21,374 bases of DNA from Calidifontimicrobium sp964618555 (GTDB taxonomy: Bacteria; Pseudomonadota; Gammaproteobacteria; Burkholderiales; Burkholderiaceae_C), in assembly GCA_964618555.1 (NCBI GenBank), contig CAZUBF010000048.1:1-21374 (forward strand), in the 5' to 3' direction. Positions 1 through 8,699 of the stretch are shown here, one piece after another; positions within the stretch are counted from its first letter, which is position 1, and each line of letters opens with the position of its first letter. Position numbers and translations under genes: made by a program. The notes under the pieces were generated by a model that did not search any database, was not told the origin of the DNA, and was given only the letters and a program-made list of their open reading frames with translations.

Positions 1-1
1 C

Positions 2-1126
2 GTGCACCTGAACATCGAGGCGCGGCTGACGCAACTGGTCGGCGATGCCGGCAAACGCCTGCACACCGGGCGCAGCCGCAACGACCAGGTCGCCACCGAC
101 ATCCGGCTGTGGCTGCGCGACGAGATCGACACGATCGCCGGCCTGCTGGTGCAGCTGCAGCGCGTGCTCGTCGACCAGGCCGAGCGCCACGCCGAGGTGG
201 TCATGCCCGGCTTCACGCACCTGCAGGTGGCGCAGCCGGTGAGCTTCGGCCACCACCTGCTGGCGTACGTGGAGATGTTCGCGCGCGATGCCGAACGCCT
301 GGCCGACGTGCGAAAGCGGGTCAACCGGCTGCCGCTGGGCGCCGCGGCGCTGGCCGGCACCAGCTACCCGCTCGACCGCGAACGCGTCGCGCGCGAGCTG
401 GGCATGGACGGCATCTGCCACAACAGCCTGGACGCCGTGAGCGACCGCGACTTCGCGATCGAGTTCACCGCCGCGGCGAGCCTGGCGATGGTGCACGTCA
501 GCCGCCTCAGCGAGGAACTGGTGCTGTGGATGAGCCAGCCGTTCGGCTTCGTCGCGCTGCCCGACCGCTTCTGCACCGGCAGTTCGATCATGCCGCAGAA
601 GAAGAACCCCGACGTGCCCGAGCTGGCGCGCGGCAAGTCCGCTCGCGTCGTCGGCCACCTGGTCGGCCTCGTGACGTTGATGAAGGGCCAGCCACTGGCC
701 TACAACAAGGACAACCAGGAAGACAAGGAGCCGCTGTTCGACACCGTCGACACGCTGCGCGACACGCTGCGCATCTTCGTCGAGATGCTGGCCGGCCTGC
801 AGGTGCGTGCCGACGCGATGGAGCGCGCCGCGCAGCGCGGTTACGCCACCGCGACCGACCTCGCCGACTACCTGGTCAGGAAGGGCCTGCCGTTTCGCGA
901 CGCGCACGAGACCGTCGCGCACGCGGTGAAGGCCGCCAGCGGCCGCGGCGTCGACCTGGCGGCGCTGCCTCTCGACGAGCTTCGCGCCTTCCACCCGTCG
1001 ATCGACGCCGACGTGTTCGACGTGCTGTCGCTGCGCGGCTCGATGGCCGCGCGCGACCTGCCCGGCGGCACGGCGCCGGCGCAGGTGCGCGCCCAGGTGG
1101 CGAGGCATCGGCAGCGGCTGGGCTGA
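2..1126 (+). CDS. argH: Argininosuccinate lyase, 5'-truncated by window edge
   Basis: ArgH cleaves argininosuccinate to arginine and fumarate, the last step of arginine synthesis, as a cytoplasmic homotetramer. The 374 visible residues begin in the conserved N-terminal third (LHTGRSRNDQVATD near visible residues 20-33). They continue through the THLQVAQP segment, whose His belongs to the catalytic region, to the fumarase/aspartase superfamily signature GSSIMPQKKNPD at visible residues 193-204. The YNKDNQEDKEPLFD segment that follows is also typical. Full-length ArgH is about 460 residues, so roughly 85-90 N-terminal residues lie left of the window. The first visible codon (GTG at 2) is therefore internal, not a start. 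The C-terminus is intact and ends in TGA. The gene is followed after 56 bp by dinB on the same strand, with no functional link evident. Confidence 0.97.
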   Translation: MHLNIEARLTQLVGDAGKRLHTGRSRNDQVATDIRLWLRDEIDTIAGLLVQLQRVLVDQAERHAEVVMPGFTHLQVAQPVSFGHHLLAYVEMFARDAERLADVRKRVNRLPLGAAALAGTSYPLDRERVARELGMDGICHNSLDAVSDRDFAIEFTAAASLAMVHVSRLSEELVLWMSQPFGFVALPDRFCTGSSIMPQKKNPDVPELARGKSARVVGHLVGLVTLMKGQPLAYNKDNQEDKEPLFDTVDTLRDTLRIFVEMLAGLQVRADAMERAAQRGYATATDLADYLVRKGLPFRDAHETVAHAVKAASGRGVDLAALPLDELRAFHPSIDADVFDVLSLRGSMAARDLPGGTAPAQVRAQVARHRQRLG

Positions 1127-1169
1127 ACGGCGGGCCGCCGGGGGGCGTCCGGCGGGCCACGGCGACACC

Positions 1170-1175
1170 GACAAT
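1170..1175 (+). promoter_or_regulatory. Possible -10 element of dinB (leaderless start)
   Basis: GACAAT sits exactly 7 nt before the dinB ATG, where transcription would start at or next to the A of the start codon. No good -35 hexamer is visible 16-18 bp upstream, and there is no Shine-Dalgarno before the ATG. This is a weak call based on spacing and absence of a ribosome site. Confidence 0.3.
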
Positions 1176-1182
1176 CGCGTCG

Positions 1183-2328
1183 ATGCCCCGCCGCTGGATC
1201 GCCCACCTCGACATGGACGCGTTCTACGCGTCGGTCGAGCTGCTGCGCTACCCCGAGCTGAAGGGGCTGCCCGTGGTCATCGGCGGCGGGCGACGGCACC
1301 AGCCCGAGCTGCAACCCGACGGCACGCGCCGCTTCGCGACGCTGGCCGGCTACGCTGGGCGCGGCGTGGCCACCACCGCCACCTACCCGGCGCGCGCCTT
1401 CGGGGTGCACTCGGGCATGGGGCTGATGAAGGCGGCGCTGAAGTGCCCGCAGGCGGTGCTGTTGCCGGTCGACTTCGACGCCTACCGCCTGGCGTCGCGC
1501 CGCTTCAAGGCCGCGGTGGCCGAGCTCGCGCCGGTCATCGAGGATCGCGGCATCGACGAGATCTACATCGACTTCACCGACGTCCCCGGCGCGCAGGACG
1601 CGGTCGGCCACGACCCGTTCGGCGGCGTGCGCGCGCTGGCGCAGGAGGTCCGCAACAACGTGCGCCGCGCCACCGGGCTGACCTGCTCGGTCGGGGTGAC
1701 GCCGAACAAGCTGCTGTCCAAGATCGCCTCCGAGCTCGACAAGCCCGACGGGCTGACGCTGCTCACCGCAGACGACGTCCCGACGCGCGTGTGGCCGTTG
1801 CCGGTGCGACGCATCAACGGCATCGGCCCGAAAGCCGCGGAGAAGCTCGCGCAGTGGGGTATCGCCACCGTCGGCGAGCTCGCCGCGCGCGAGCGCGGGT
1901 GGCTGGTCGAGCACTTCGGTGCCGGCTACGGCGGCTGGCTGCACGACGCCGCGCACGGGCGCGACGATCGGCCGGTGGTCACCGCCAGCGAGCCGGTGTC
2001 GATGAGTCGCGAGACCACCTTCGAACGCGACCTGCACGCCCGGCGCGACCGCGCCGAACTGTCGCGCATCTTCACCTCGCTGTGCGAGCGCGTCGCCGCC
2101 GACCTGCAGCGCAAGGGTTACGCGGGCCGCACCGTGGGCGTCAAGCTGCGCTTCGACGACTTCCGCACCGTGACGCGCGACTTCACGCTCGACGAGGCGG
2201 TGGCCGACGCCGCGGCGATCCGCCGCGCCGCCGGACAGTGCCTGAAGCGCGTCGAGTTCGACCGCCGGCTGCGCCTGCTCGGCGTGCGCGTCGCGTCGCT
2301 GCAGCGCGCCACGGGCGCGGCGCGCTGA
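1183..2328 (+). CDS. dinB: DNA polymerase IV (Y-family translesion polymerase)
   Basis: This 381-residue protein is a Y-family error-prone polymerase that bypasses DNA lesions in the cytoplasm. The metal-binding palm starts at HLDMDAFYASVE (D10, D12). The second acidic pair is D125-E126 in GIDEIYIDF. Then come the finger/palm segment SVGVTPNKLLSKIASELDKPDG and the helix-hairpin-helix INGIGPKAAEKL, followed by a little-finger domain. Compared with E. coli DinB there is an insertion of about 20 residues at roughly 36-56, and Gly replaces the usual Ser two residues before D125. I recall both traits from other beta-proteobacterial DinB proteins, so I do not read them as decay. The ATG at 1183 gives the canonical N-terminus. 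It has no clear Shine-Dalgarno, but an ACAAT -10-like box ends 7 nt upstream. The gene converges with the transporter operon across 27 bp with no evident terminator. Confidence 0.95.
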   Translation: MPRRWIAHLDMDAFYASVELLRYPELKGLPVVIGGGRRHQPELQPDGTRRFATLAGYAGRGVATTATYPARAFGVHSGMGLMKAALKCPQAVLLPVDFDAYRLASRRFKAAVAELAPVIEDRGIDEIYIDFTDVPGAQDAVGHDPFGGVRALAQEVRNNVRRATGLTCSVGVTPNKLLSKIASELDKPDGLTLLTADDVPTRVWPLPVRRINGIGPKAAEKLAQWGIATVGELAARERGWLVEHFGAGYGGWLHDAAHGRDDRPVVTASEPVSMSRETTFERDLHARRDRAELSRIFTSLCERVAADLQRKGYAGRTVGVKLRFDDFRTVTRDFTLDEAVADAAAIRRAAGQCLKRVEFDRRLRLLGVRVASLQRATGAAR

Positions 2329-2355
2329 GGACATCGACGGACCGGGGCCGGGCGG

Positions 2356-3510
<1,155 letters not shown>

Positions 3511-3532
3511 GGAAACGCTCTCCTGAACGAGG

Positions 3533-3584
3533 TTCGACGCGCCGCGCGCGTCGGGGATGAAGTTCGACGCGTCGTGCGCGTCGG
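3533..3584. repeat. Two tandem copies of a 22-bp hairpin repeat between permease and receptor genes
   Basis: Copies at 3533-3554 and 3563-3584 have a 30-bp period and differ at only two positions. Each is an interrupted palindrome: CGACGCG pairs with CGCGTCG around a 5-nt loop (CCGCG in the first, TCGTG in the second). Both differences fall in the loops, so the 7-bp stems are unchanged. On the transcribed minus strand the pair lies after the second permease stop and before the receptor's ribosome site. A role in mRNA processing, stability or protein binding is inference. Confidence 0.7.
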
Positions 3585-3594
3585 AAGCGGCGGA

Positions 3595-4515
3595 TTATGT
3601 GCCCGGGTGGAACGGCTTGCCGAGCGACGCGGGCATGTTGATGCGGATCCACAGCGGATTGCGGCTGATCAGTGCGAGCACGACGATCGTCGCCACGTAA
3701 GGCAGCATCGCCAGCAGCTGGCTGGCCACCTGCACGCCCATGCCCTGCAGCGAGAACTGCAGCATCGTCACGCCGCCGAACAGGTACGCGCCCAGCAGCA
3801 CGCGCGCCGGCCGCCAGGTGGCGAAGGTGGTCAGCGCCAGGGCGATCCAGCCACGCCCCGCGACGAGCCCCTCGACCCACAACGGCGCGTAGACCACCGA
3901 CAGGAAAGCGCCTGCGACGCCGCACAGCGCGCCGCCGGCGGCCGCTGCGGCGAGGCGGATCGCCCGCACGCGGTAACCCAGCGCGTGCGCCGACTCGGGC
4001 GACTCGCCGACCGCACGCAGCACCAGCCCGGCGCGGCTGCGATACAGGAACCACGCCACGGCGGCAACCAGCGCGATCGCGACGTAGGCCATCGGGTGCT
4101 GCTTGAACAGCGCCGGCCCGACGAACGGGATGTCGGCCAGCAGCGGCACCTCTAAGGCTTCGCGCAGCCCGAGCGTCTTGCCGACGTAGTCCTTGCCGAC
4201 GAAGGCCGAGAAGCCGGCACCGAACAGGCTCAGCGCCAGCCCGGTGGCGTACTGGTTGGTGTTGAGCCAGATCGCCAGCACGCCGAAGCCCAGCGCCATC
4301 GCCGCCCCGGCGAGCGCGCCGGCGCCGAACGCCAGCGTGTCGCTGCCGGTGCCCAGCGCGACCGCGAATCCCGCCACCGCGGCGACCAGCATCATGCCCT
4401 CGGCGCCGAGGTTCAACACGCCCGCGCGTTCGTTGAGCAGCAGCCCCAGGCTGGCCAGCGCCAGCGGCGTGCCCGAGGCGATCGTGGCGGCGATCAGCGT
4501 CGCGATCTCGTTCAT
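3595..4515 (-). CDS. ABC transporter permease, BMP/nucleoside type (second permease)
   Basis: This 306-residue polytopic inner-membrane protein belongs to the BPD_transp_2 family used by BMP-type nucleoside importers (YufQ/NupC-like). The hallmark NLGAEG motif is at residues 35-40, following a first hydrophobic segment. Further hydrophobic segments fill the protein to about residue 285. The conserved LRAVGESPESAHALGY segment is the cytoplasmic loop that contacts the ATPase in this family. It pairs with the longer permease encoded just upstream to form the membrane channel. The ATG at 4515 overlaps the upstream TGA (ATGA, 4 bp), which implies translational coupling. The stop is TAA at 3595-3597. 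Substrate specificity cannot be read from the sequence. Confidence 0.93.
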   Translation of the reverse strand: MNEIATLIAATIASGTPLALASLGLLLNERAGVLNLGAEGMMLVAAVAGFAVALGTGSDTLAFGAGALAGAAMALGFGVLAIWLNTNQYATGLALSLFGAGFSAFVGKDYVGKTLGLREALEVPLLADIPFVGPALFKQHPMAYVAIALVAAVAWFLYRSRAGLVLRAVGESPESAHALGYRVRAIRLAAAAAGGALCGVAGAFLSVVYAPLWVEGLVAGRGWIALALTTFATWRPARVLLGAYLFGGVTMLQFSLQGMGVQVASQLLAMLPYVATIVVLALISRNPLWIRINMPASLGKPFHPGT

Positions 4516-5600
4516 GCCGCGGCCCGGCGCGCGCCGCCGACCCAGCGCACGCGGTGGTGGATCAGCGTGTCGCACGCCAGCAGCAGGAACAGCAGCAGCC
4601 CCTGGAACACGCCCGACAGCGCGTTCGGCAGACCCAGCCGCGACTGGCCGAGCTCGCCGCCGATCAGCATCGTCGACAGCAGCACGCCCGAGAACACGAT
4701 GCCCACCGGGTGCAGCCGGCCGACGAAGGCGACGATGATCGCGGTGAAGCCGTAGCCGGTGGACACGTGCGGCGTGAGCTGGCGCAGCGGGCCGGCCACC
4801 TCCATCGCGCCGGCCAGCCCCGCCATCGCCCCGGACAGCAGCAGCGCCGTCCACAGCGCGGCGCGCGACGAGAAGCCGGCGTAGCGCGCCGCCGCCGGCG
4901 CCAGCCCGCCGACCTGCAGCTGGTAGCCGCGCCACGAGCGGAACATGAACACCGTGAACAGCGCCACCGCGGCCAGCGCGACCAGCACGCCGACGTGCGC
5001 GCGGTAGCCGGCGGCCAGCGGCGGCAGCCAGGTCGACGCGTCGAAGCTCGGCGTCTGCGGGAAGTTGAAACCCTTCGGGTCCTTCCAGGGCCCGAACACC
5101 AGGTAGTTGAGCAGCTGCTGCGCGACGTAGACCAGCATCAGGCTGACCAGGATCTCGTTGGCGTTGAAGCGGTCGCGCAGCGCCGCGGTCAGCGCCGCCC
5201 AGGCCGCGCCGCCGACCACGCCGGCAGCCAGCACCAGCGGCGCGTACACGCCGCGCGCGCCGGTGACCCCCTGCTGGTGCAGCCACAGCGCGACACCGCC
5301 GCCGGCGATCGCGCCGAGCAGGAACTGGCCTTCGGCGCCGATGTTCCACACGTTGCTGCGAAAGCACACCGCCAGCCCGAGCGCACACAGGACCAGCGGC
5401 GTGGCCTTCAGCGCCACCTCGCTGACGGCGCGCCAGCCGTTCAGCGGCTCGAGGAGATACACGCGCAGGCTGGCCAGCGGGTCCTTGCCGAGCAGCGCAA
5501 ACAGCGCGGCGGCGAGCAGCGTGGTCAGCGCCAGCGCGATCAGCGGCGACGCCAGCGCCATCGTGCGCGACGGTTCGGCGCGCGGCTCGAGCCTAAGCAT
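4512..5600 (-). CDS. ABC transporter permease, BMP/nucleoside type (first permease)
   Basis: This 362-residue inner-membrane permease is of the BPD_transp_2 family (YufP/NupB-like). A hydrophobic segment at about 14-37 is followed by a periplasmic loop containing LRVYLLEPLNGW. The family motif NIGAEGQ is at residues 86-92, and many further hydrophobic segments follow. The predicted ATPase-contact loop includes GGLAPAAARYAGFSSR. The start codon at 5600 lies inside the end of the ATPase gene (8-bp overlap), with a purine-rich GGAGGCGG stretch upstream. Its own stop overlaps the next permease start. These couplings support a stoichiometric import complex with one double ATPase, two different permeases and a lipoprotein receptor. 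Confidence 0.94.
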   Translation of the reverse strand: MLRLEPRAEPSRTMALASPLIALALTTLLAAALFALLGKDPLASLRVYLLEPLNGWRAVSEVALKATPLVLCALGLAVCFRSNVWNIGAEGQFLLGAIAGGGVALWLHQQGVTGARGVYAPLVLAAGVVGGAAWAALTAALRDRFNANEILVSLMLVYVAQQLLNYLVFGPWKDPKGFNFPQTPSFDASTWLPPLAAGYRAHVGVLVALAAVALFTVFMFRSWRGYQLQVGGLAPAAARYAGFSSRAALWTALLLSGAMAGLAGAMEVAGPLRQLTPHVSTGYGFTAIIVAFVGRLHPVGIVFSGVLLSTMLIGGELGQSRLGLPNALSGVFQGLLLFLLLACDTLIHHRVRWVGGARRAAA

Positions 5601-7149
5601 GGGCCGCCTCCGCCGCGTTCAGGTCCTCGCCGGCGGCGCGTTTCGGTCCACCGGGCCACAGCCCGCTCATCCACGCGCCGATCGTCTCGACCGTCGCGTC
5701 GCCCACCGGCACCGACGGCGACACGCGGCCCTGCGCGATGACGACCAGCCGGTCGCTGATCTCGAACAGTTCGTCGAGCTCCTCGCTGACGACGAGCAGC
5801 GCGCAGCCGGCGTCGCGCAGCGCGAGCATCGCCTGGCGGATCTGCGCCGCCGCGCCGACGTCGACGCCCCAGGTCGGCTGCGACACGATCAGGCAGGTCG
5901 GCCTCGCGTCGATCTCGCGCCCGACGATGAACTTCTGCAGGTTGCCGCCCGACAGGCTCTTCGCCGCCGCGCCGGCGCCGCCGGCCTTGACGTGGAAGCG
6001 CGCGATCAGGTGCTCGGCGAGCCGCCGCACCTCGGCGGAGCGGATCCAGCCCGCGCGACCCACCGCCTCGGTGCGCGTGAGCAGCGTGTTCTGCGCCAGC
6101 GACATCGTCGGCACCGCGCCGCGCCCGAGGCGTTCCTCGGGCACGAAGTGCAGCCCGAGCCGGCGGCGCGCGCGCGGGCCGGCGCGCGCGATGTCGCGCC
6201 CGGTCAGCGTGACCGACCCCGCAGGCGCGCGCAGGTCCTCGCCCGACAGCGTGGCCATCAGCTCCTGCTGGCCGTTGCCCGACACGCCGGCGACGCCGAC
6301 GATCTCGCCGGCGCGCACCTCGAACGCGACGTCCTTCAGCTCGACCGCGAACTGGTCGGCGCGCGGCAGCGCGAGGTTGCGCACCTGCAGCACCGGCGCG
6401 CCGGCGGCACGCGCGCGGTGCTCGAGCCGCGGCGGCTCCGCGCCGATCATCATCCGGCTCAGGCTGGCGTTGGTCTGCTGCCGCGGGTCGACCTCGCCGG
6501 TGACCCGGCCGCCGCGCAGCACGGTGCAGTGGTGGCACAGCGCGCGGATCTCGTCGAGCTTGTGGCTGATGTACAGGATGCTGCAGCCGCGCTGCGCGAG
6601 CTGGCGCAGCGTGACGAACAGCCTGTCGACCGCCTGCGGCGTGAGCACCGAGGTCGGCTCGTCGAGGATCAGCAGCTGCGGCTCGGTGAGCAGCGCGCGC
6701 ACGATCTCGATGCGCTGGCGCTCGCCGACCGACAGCGTGTGCACCGGGCGCAGCGGGTGCACCTCGAGCCCGTAGTCGCGCGCAACGGCGTCGATGCGGC
6801 GCGTCACTTCGGCGAGCGACATCGCCTTGTCGAGCCCGAGCCAGACGTTCTGCGCCGCGGTCAGCGTGTCGAACAGCGAGAAGTGCTGGTAGACCATGGC
6901 GATGCCCAGCGCTCGTGCCTGCGCCGGGCTGGCGATGCTCACCGGCCGCCCGTTGAAGCGGATCTCGCCTTCGTCGGGGCGCACCGCGCCGTAGACGATC
7001 TTCATCAGCGTGCTCTTGCCGGCGCCGTTCTCGCCGAGCACGGCGTGGATCTCGCCCGCGGCGACGCGCAGGTGCACGCGGTCGTTGGCCTTGACCGCGG
7101 GGTACTGCTTGCTGATGCCGGTCAGTTCGAGCCTCGGGTTCATCGCCAT
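5593..7149 (-). CDS. ABC transporter ATP-binding protein with two nucleotide-binding domains (BMP importer)
   Basis: This 518-residue cytoplasmic ATPase powers the adjacent importer. NBD1 is canonical: Walker A GENGAGKS (39-46), Q-loop Q88, signature LSVGE (139-143), Walker B ending LLILDEP (159-165) and a switch region SHKLDEI. NBD2 is degenerate. The P-loop reads GVSGNGQQ (288-295) with no catalytic-type Lys, the signature is LSGGN (399-403), and the Walker B region reads CLIVSQP (419-425) without the Asp-Glu pair. A degenerate second site is normal for sugar/nucleoside ATPases of the RbsA/MglA/NupO type, so the gene is intact. Starts are ambiguous: GTG 7152, ATG 7149 and ATG 7143 lie in frame within 10 bp with no strong ribosome site. 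I chose 7149. A 126-bp gap separates it from the permease gene upstream in the operon. Confidence 0.94.
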   Translation of the reverse strand: MAMNPRLELTGISKQYPAVKANDRVHLRVAAGEIHAVLGENGAGKSTLMKIVYGAVRPDEGEIRFNGRPVSIASPAQARALGIAMVYQHFSLFDTLTAAQNVWLGLDKAMSLAEVTRRIDAVARDYGLEVHPLRPVHTLSVGERQRIEIVRALLTEPQLLILDEPTSVLTPQAVDRLFVTLRQLAQRGCSILYISHKLDEIRALCHHCTVLRGGRVTGEVDPRQQTNASLSRMMIGAEPPRLEHRARAAGAPVLQVRNLALPRADQFAVELKDVAFEVRAGEIVGVAGVSGNGQQELMATLSGEDLRAPAGSVTLTGRDIARAGPRARRRLGLHFVPEERLGRGAVPTMSLAQNTLLTRTEAVGRAGWIRSAEVRRLAEHLIARFHVKAGGAGAAAKSLSGGNLQKFIVGREIDARPTCLIVSQPTWGVDVGAAAQIRQAMLALRDAGCALLVVSEELDELFEISDRLVVIAQGRVSPSVPVGDATVETIGAWMSGLWPGGPKRAAGEDLNAAEAAHA

Positions 7150-7275
7150 CACCGCGACTGCATCGTCGTCGGGCGCATTGTCGCCACGGACGAGCGCGCC
7201 GCGCGACGGGGTGTTCCCTCGCGTCCTCGTGTCCTGGCCTCCCCGGGCGCCAGGCGCGGCTCGCGGCCGCAGGCT

Positions 7276-8637
7276 TCAGTGGCCGCCGACCCAGATGAAC
7301 TTGAACAGGAAGGTGCCGCCGATGATCCACACCATCGGGTGGGCTTCCTTCGCGCGGCCGGTGAACAGCTTGAGCACGGCGTAGGTGATGAAGCCGAACG
7401 CCAGCCCGTTGGCGATCGAGTAGGTCAGTGGCATCGCCAGCGCGGTGACCGCGGCGGGGACGACCTCCGTCGTCTCGTCCCAGTCGAGCTCGGTGAGCTC
7501 GCGCAGCATCAGGCAGGCGACGAAGAACAGCGCCGGCGCGGTGGCGTAGCCCGGCACCGAGCCGGCCAGCGGCGCGATCGTCAGGCAGGCCAGGAACAGG
7601 CCGGCAACGACGACGGCCGTGAGGCCCGTGCGCCCGCCGGCCTGCACGCCCGAGGCGCTCTCGATGTACGCGGTGGTGCTCGACGTGCCGAGCAGCGAGC
7701 CGGCGAAGATGGCGCCGCTGTCGGCGAGCAGCGCCTTGTTCATGCGCTGCATCTGGTCCGGGCGCAGCAGCCCGGCGCGCTTGGCCACCGCCATCAGCGT
7801 GCCGGTGGCGTCGAACAGCTCGACCAGGAAGAACACCAGGATGACGTTGAAGATGCCCACCGCCAGCGCGCCCTTGATGTCCAGCGCGAACAGCGTCGGC
7901 TCGATCGACGGTGGCGCCGAGAAGATGCCGGCGAAGGTGTTGCCGGCGAACCAGAACGACAGCACCGTCACCGCCAGGATGCCGATCAGGATCGCGCCGC
8001 GCACCTTGAGCCGGTCGAGGATCACGATCGCGAAGAAGCCGATCACGGCGGGCACGACGGTGGGCTGGTGCAGGTCGCCGAGCGTCACGTAGGTGGCCTT
8101 CGACGCGGCGACGATGCCGGCGCTCTTCAGCGCGATGATCGCCAGGAACATGCCGATGCCCACCGTGATGCCGATGCGCAGCGCGTGCGGGATGCCGCGG
8201 ATGATGTACTCGCGGATGCGCAGCAGCGTGACCAGCAGGAACAGGCAGCCCGAGATGAACACCGCGCCGAGCGCGACCTGCCACGGGATGCCCATGCCGA
8301 GCACGACGACGTAGGCGAAGTAGGCGTTCAGCCCCATGCCCGGCGCGAGCGCGATCGGGTAGTTCGCGTACAGCCCCATGATCAGCGTGCCGAACGCGGC
8401 GATCAGGCAGGTGGCGACGAACACGGCGTCCTTCGGCATCCCGGCGTCGGCGAGGATGCTCGGGTTGACGAAGATGATGTAGGCCATGGTCAGGAACGTC
8501 GTGACGCCGGCCGTGATCTCGGTGCGCACGTCGGTGCCGTGCGCGGCCAGGCCGAAGCGGCGTTCCAGGAAGCCGGCGCCGGGTGGGGCGGCGGCGGGCA
8601 ACGCGGCCGCAGCCGCGCGTTCGGGTGTCGATTCCAT
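7276..8637 (-). CDS. NCS2-family purine permease, AzgA/PbuG type (guanine/hypoxanthine)
   Basis: This 453-residue inner-membrane secondary transporter is of the AzgA-like branch of the nucleobase-cation symporter-2 group (COG2252). Family hallmarks are TTFLTMAYIIFVNP near residue 47, APGMGLNAYFAY near residue 98, the ELFDATGTL segment in the middle, and GTSSTTAYIESASGV. The rest is strongly hydrophobic with 12 or more likely membrane segments. Characterised members carry guanine, hypoxanthine or adenine by proton symport. Placement directly after guaD supports guanine/hypoxanthine uptake, though the substrate is inferred from family and context. The ATG at 8637 has GAGGAGA upstream. It starts 62 bp after the guaD stop on the same strand. 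Confidence 0.93.
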   Translation of the reverse strand: MESTPERAAAAALPAAAPPGAGFLERRFGLAAHGTDVRTEITAGVTTFLTMAYIIFVNPSILADAGMPKDAVFVATCLIAAFGTLIMGLYANYPIALAPGMGLNAYFAYVVVLGMGIPWQVALGAVFISGCLFLLVTLLRIREYIIRGIPHALRIGITVGIGMFLAIIALKSAGIVAASKATYVTLGDLHQPTVVPAVIGFFAIVILDRLKVRGAILIGILAVTVLSFWFAGNTFAGIFSAPPSIEPTLFALDIKGALAVGIFNVILVFFLVELFDATGTLMAVAKRAGLLRPDQMQRMNKALLADSGAIFAGSLLGTSSTTAYIESASGVQAGGRTGLTAVVVAGLFLACLTIAPLAGSVPGYATAPALFFVACLMLRELTELDWDETTEVVPAAVTALAMPLTYSIANGLAFGFITYAVLKLFTGRAKEAHPMVWIIGGTFLFKFIWVGGH

Positions 8638-8699
8638 CGTCGAGTCTCCTCAGTGGGTCGCCGCGTGCGTTGCGCGGCAGTGGCGCGGGCAGGCCGGCT

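Noticed and set aside
868..2334. 488-codon minus-strand open frame opposite argH and dinB
   Set aside because: Antisense shadow of two conserved genes.
2329..2355. Bidirectional terminator between convergent dinB and receptor genes
   Set aside because: The 27-bp gap has no clear stem with a T-run on either strand.
3533..3584. Tandem repeat considered as a CRISPR remnant
   Set aside because: Only two units, 8-bp spacing, strong internal symmetry and no cas genes.
5593..6450. Loss of the P-loop Lys and Walker B acids in the second ATPase domain taken as a decaying gene
   Set aside because: A degenerate second site is usual in double-NBD ATPases of sugar/nucleoside importers; frame and signature LSGGN are intact.
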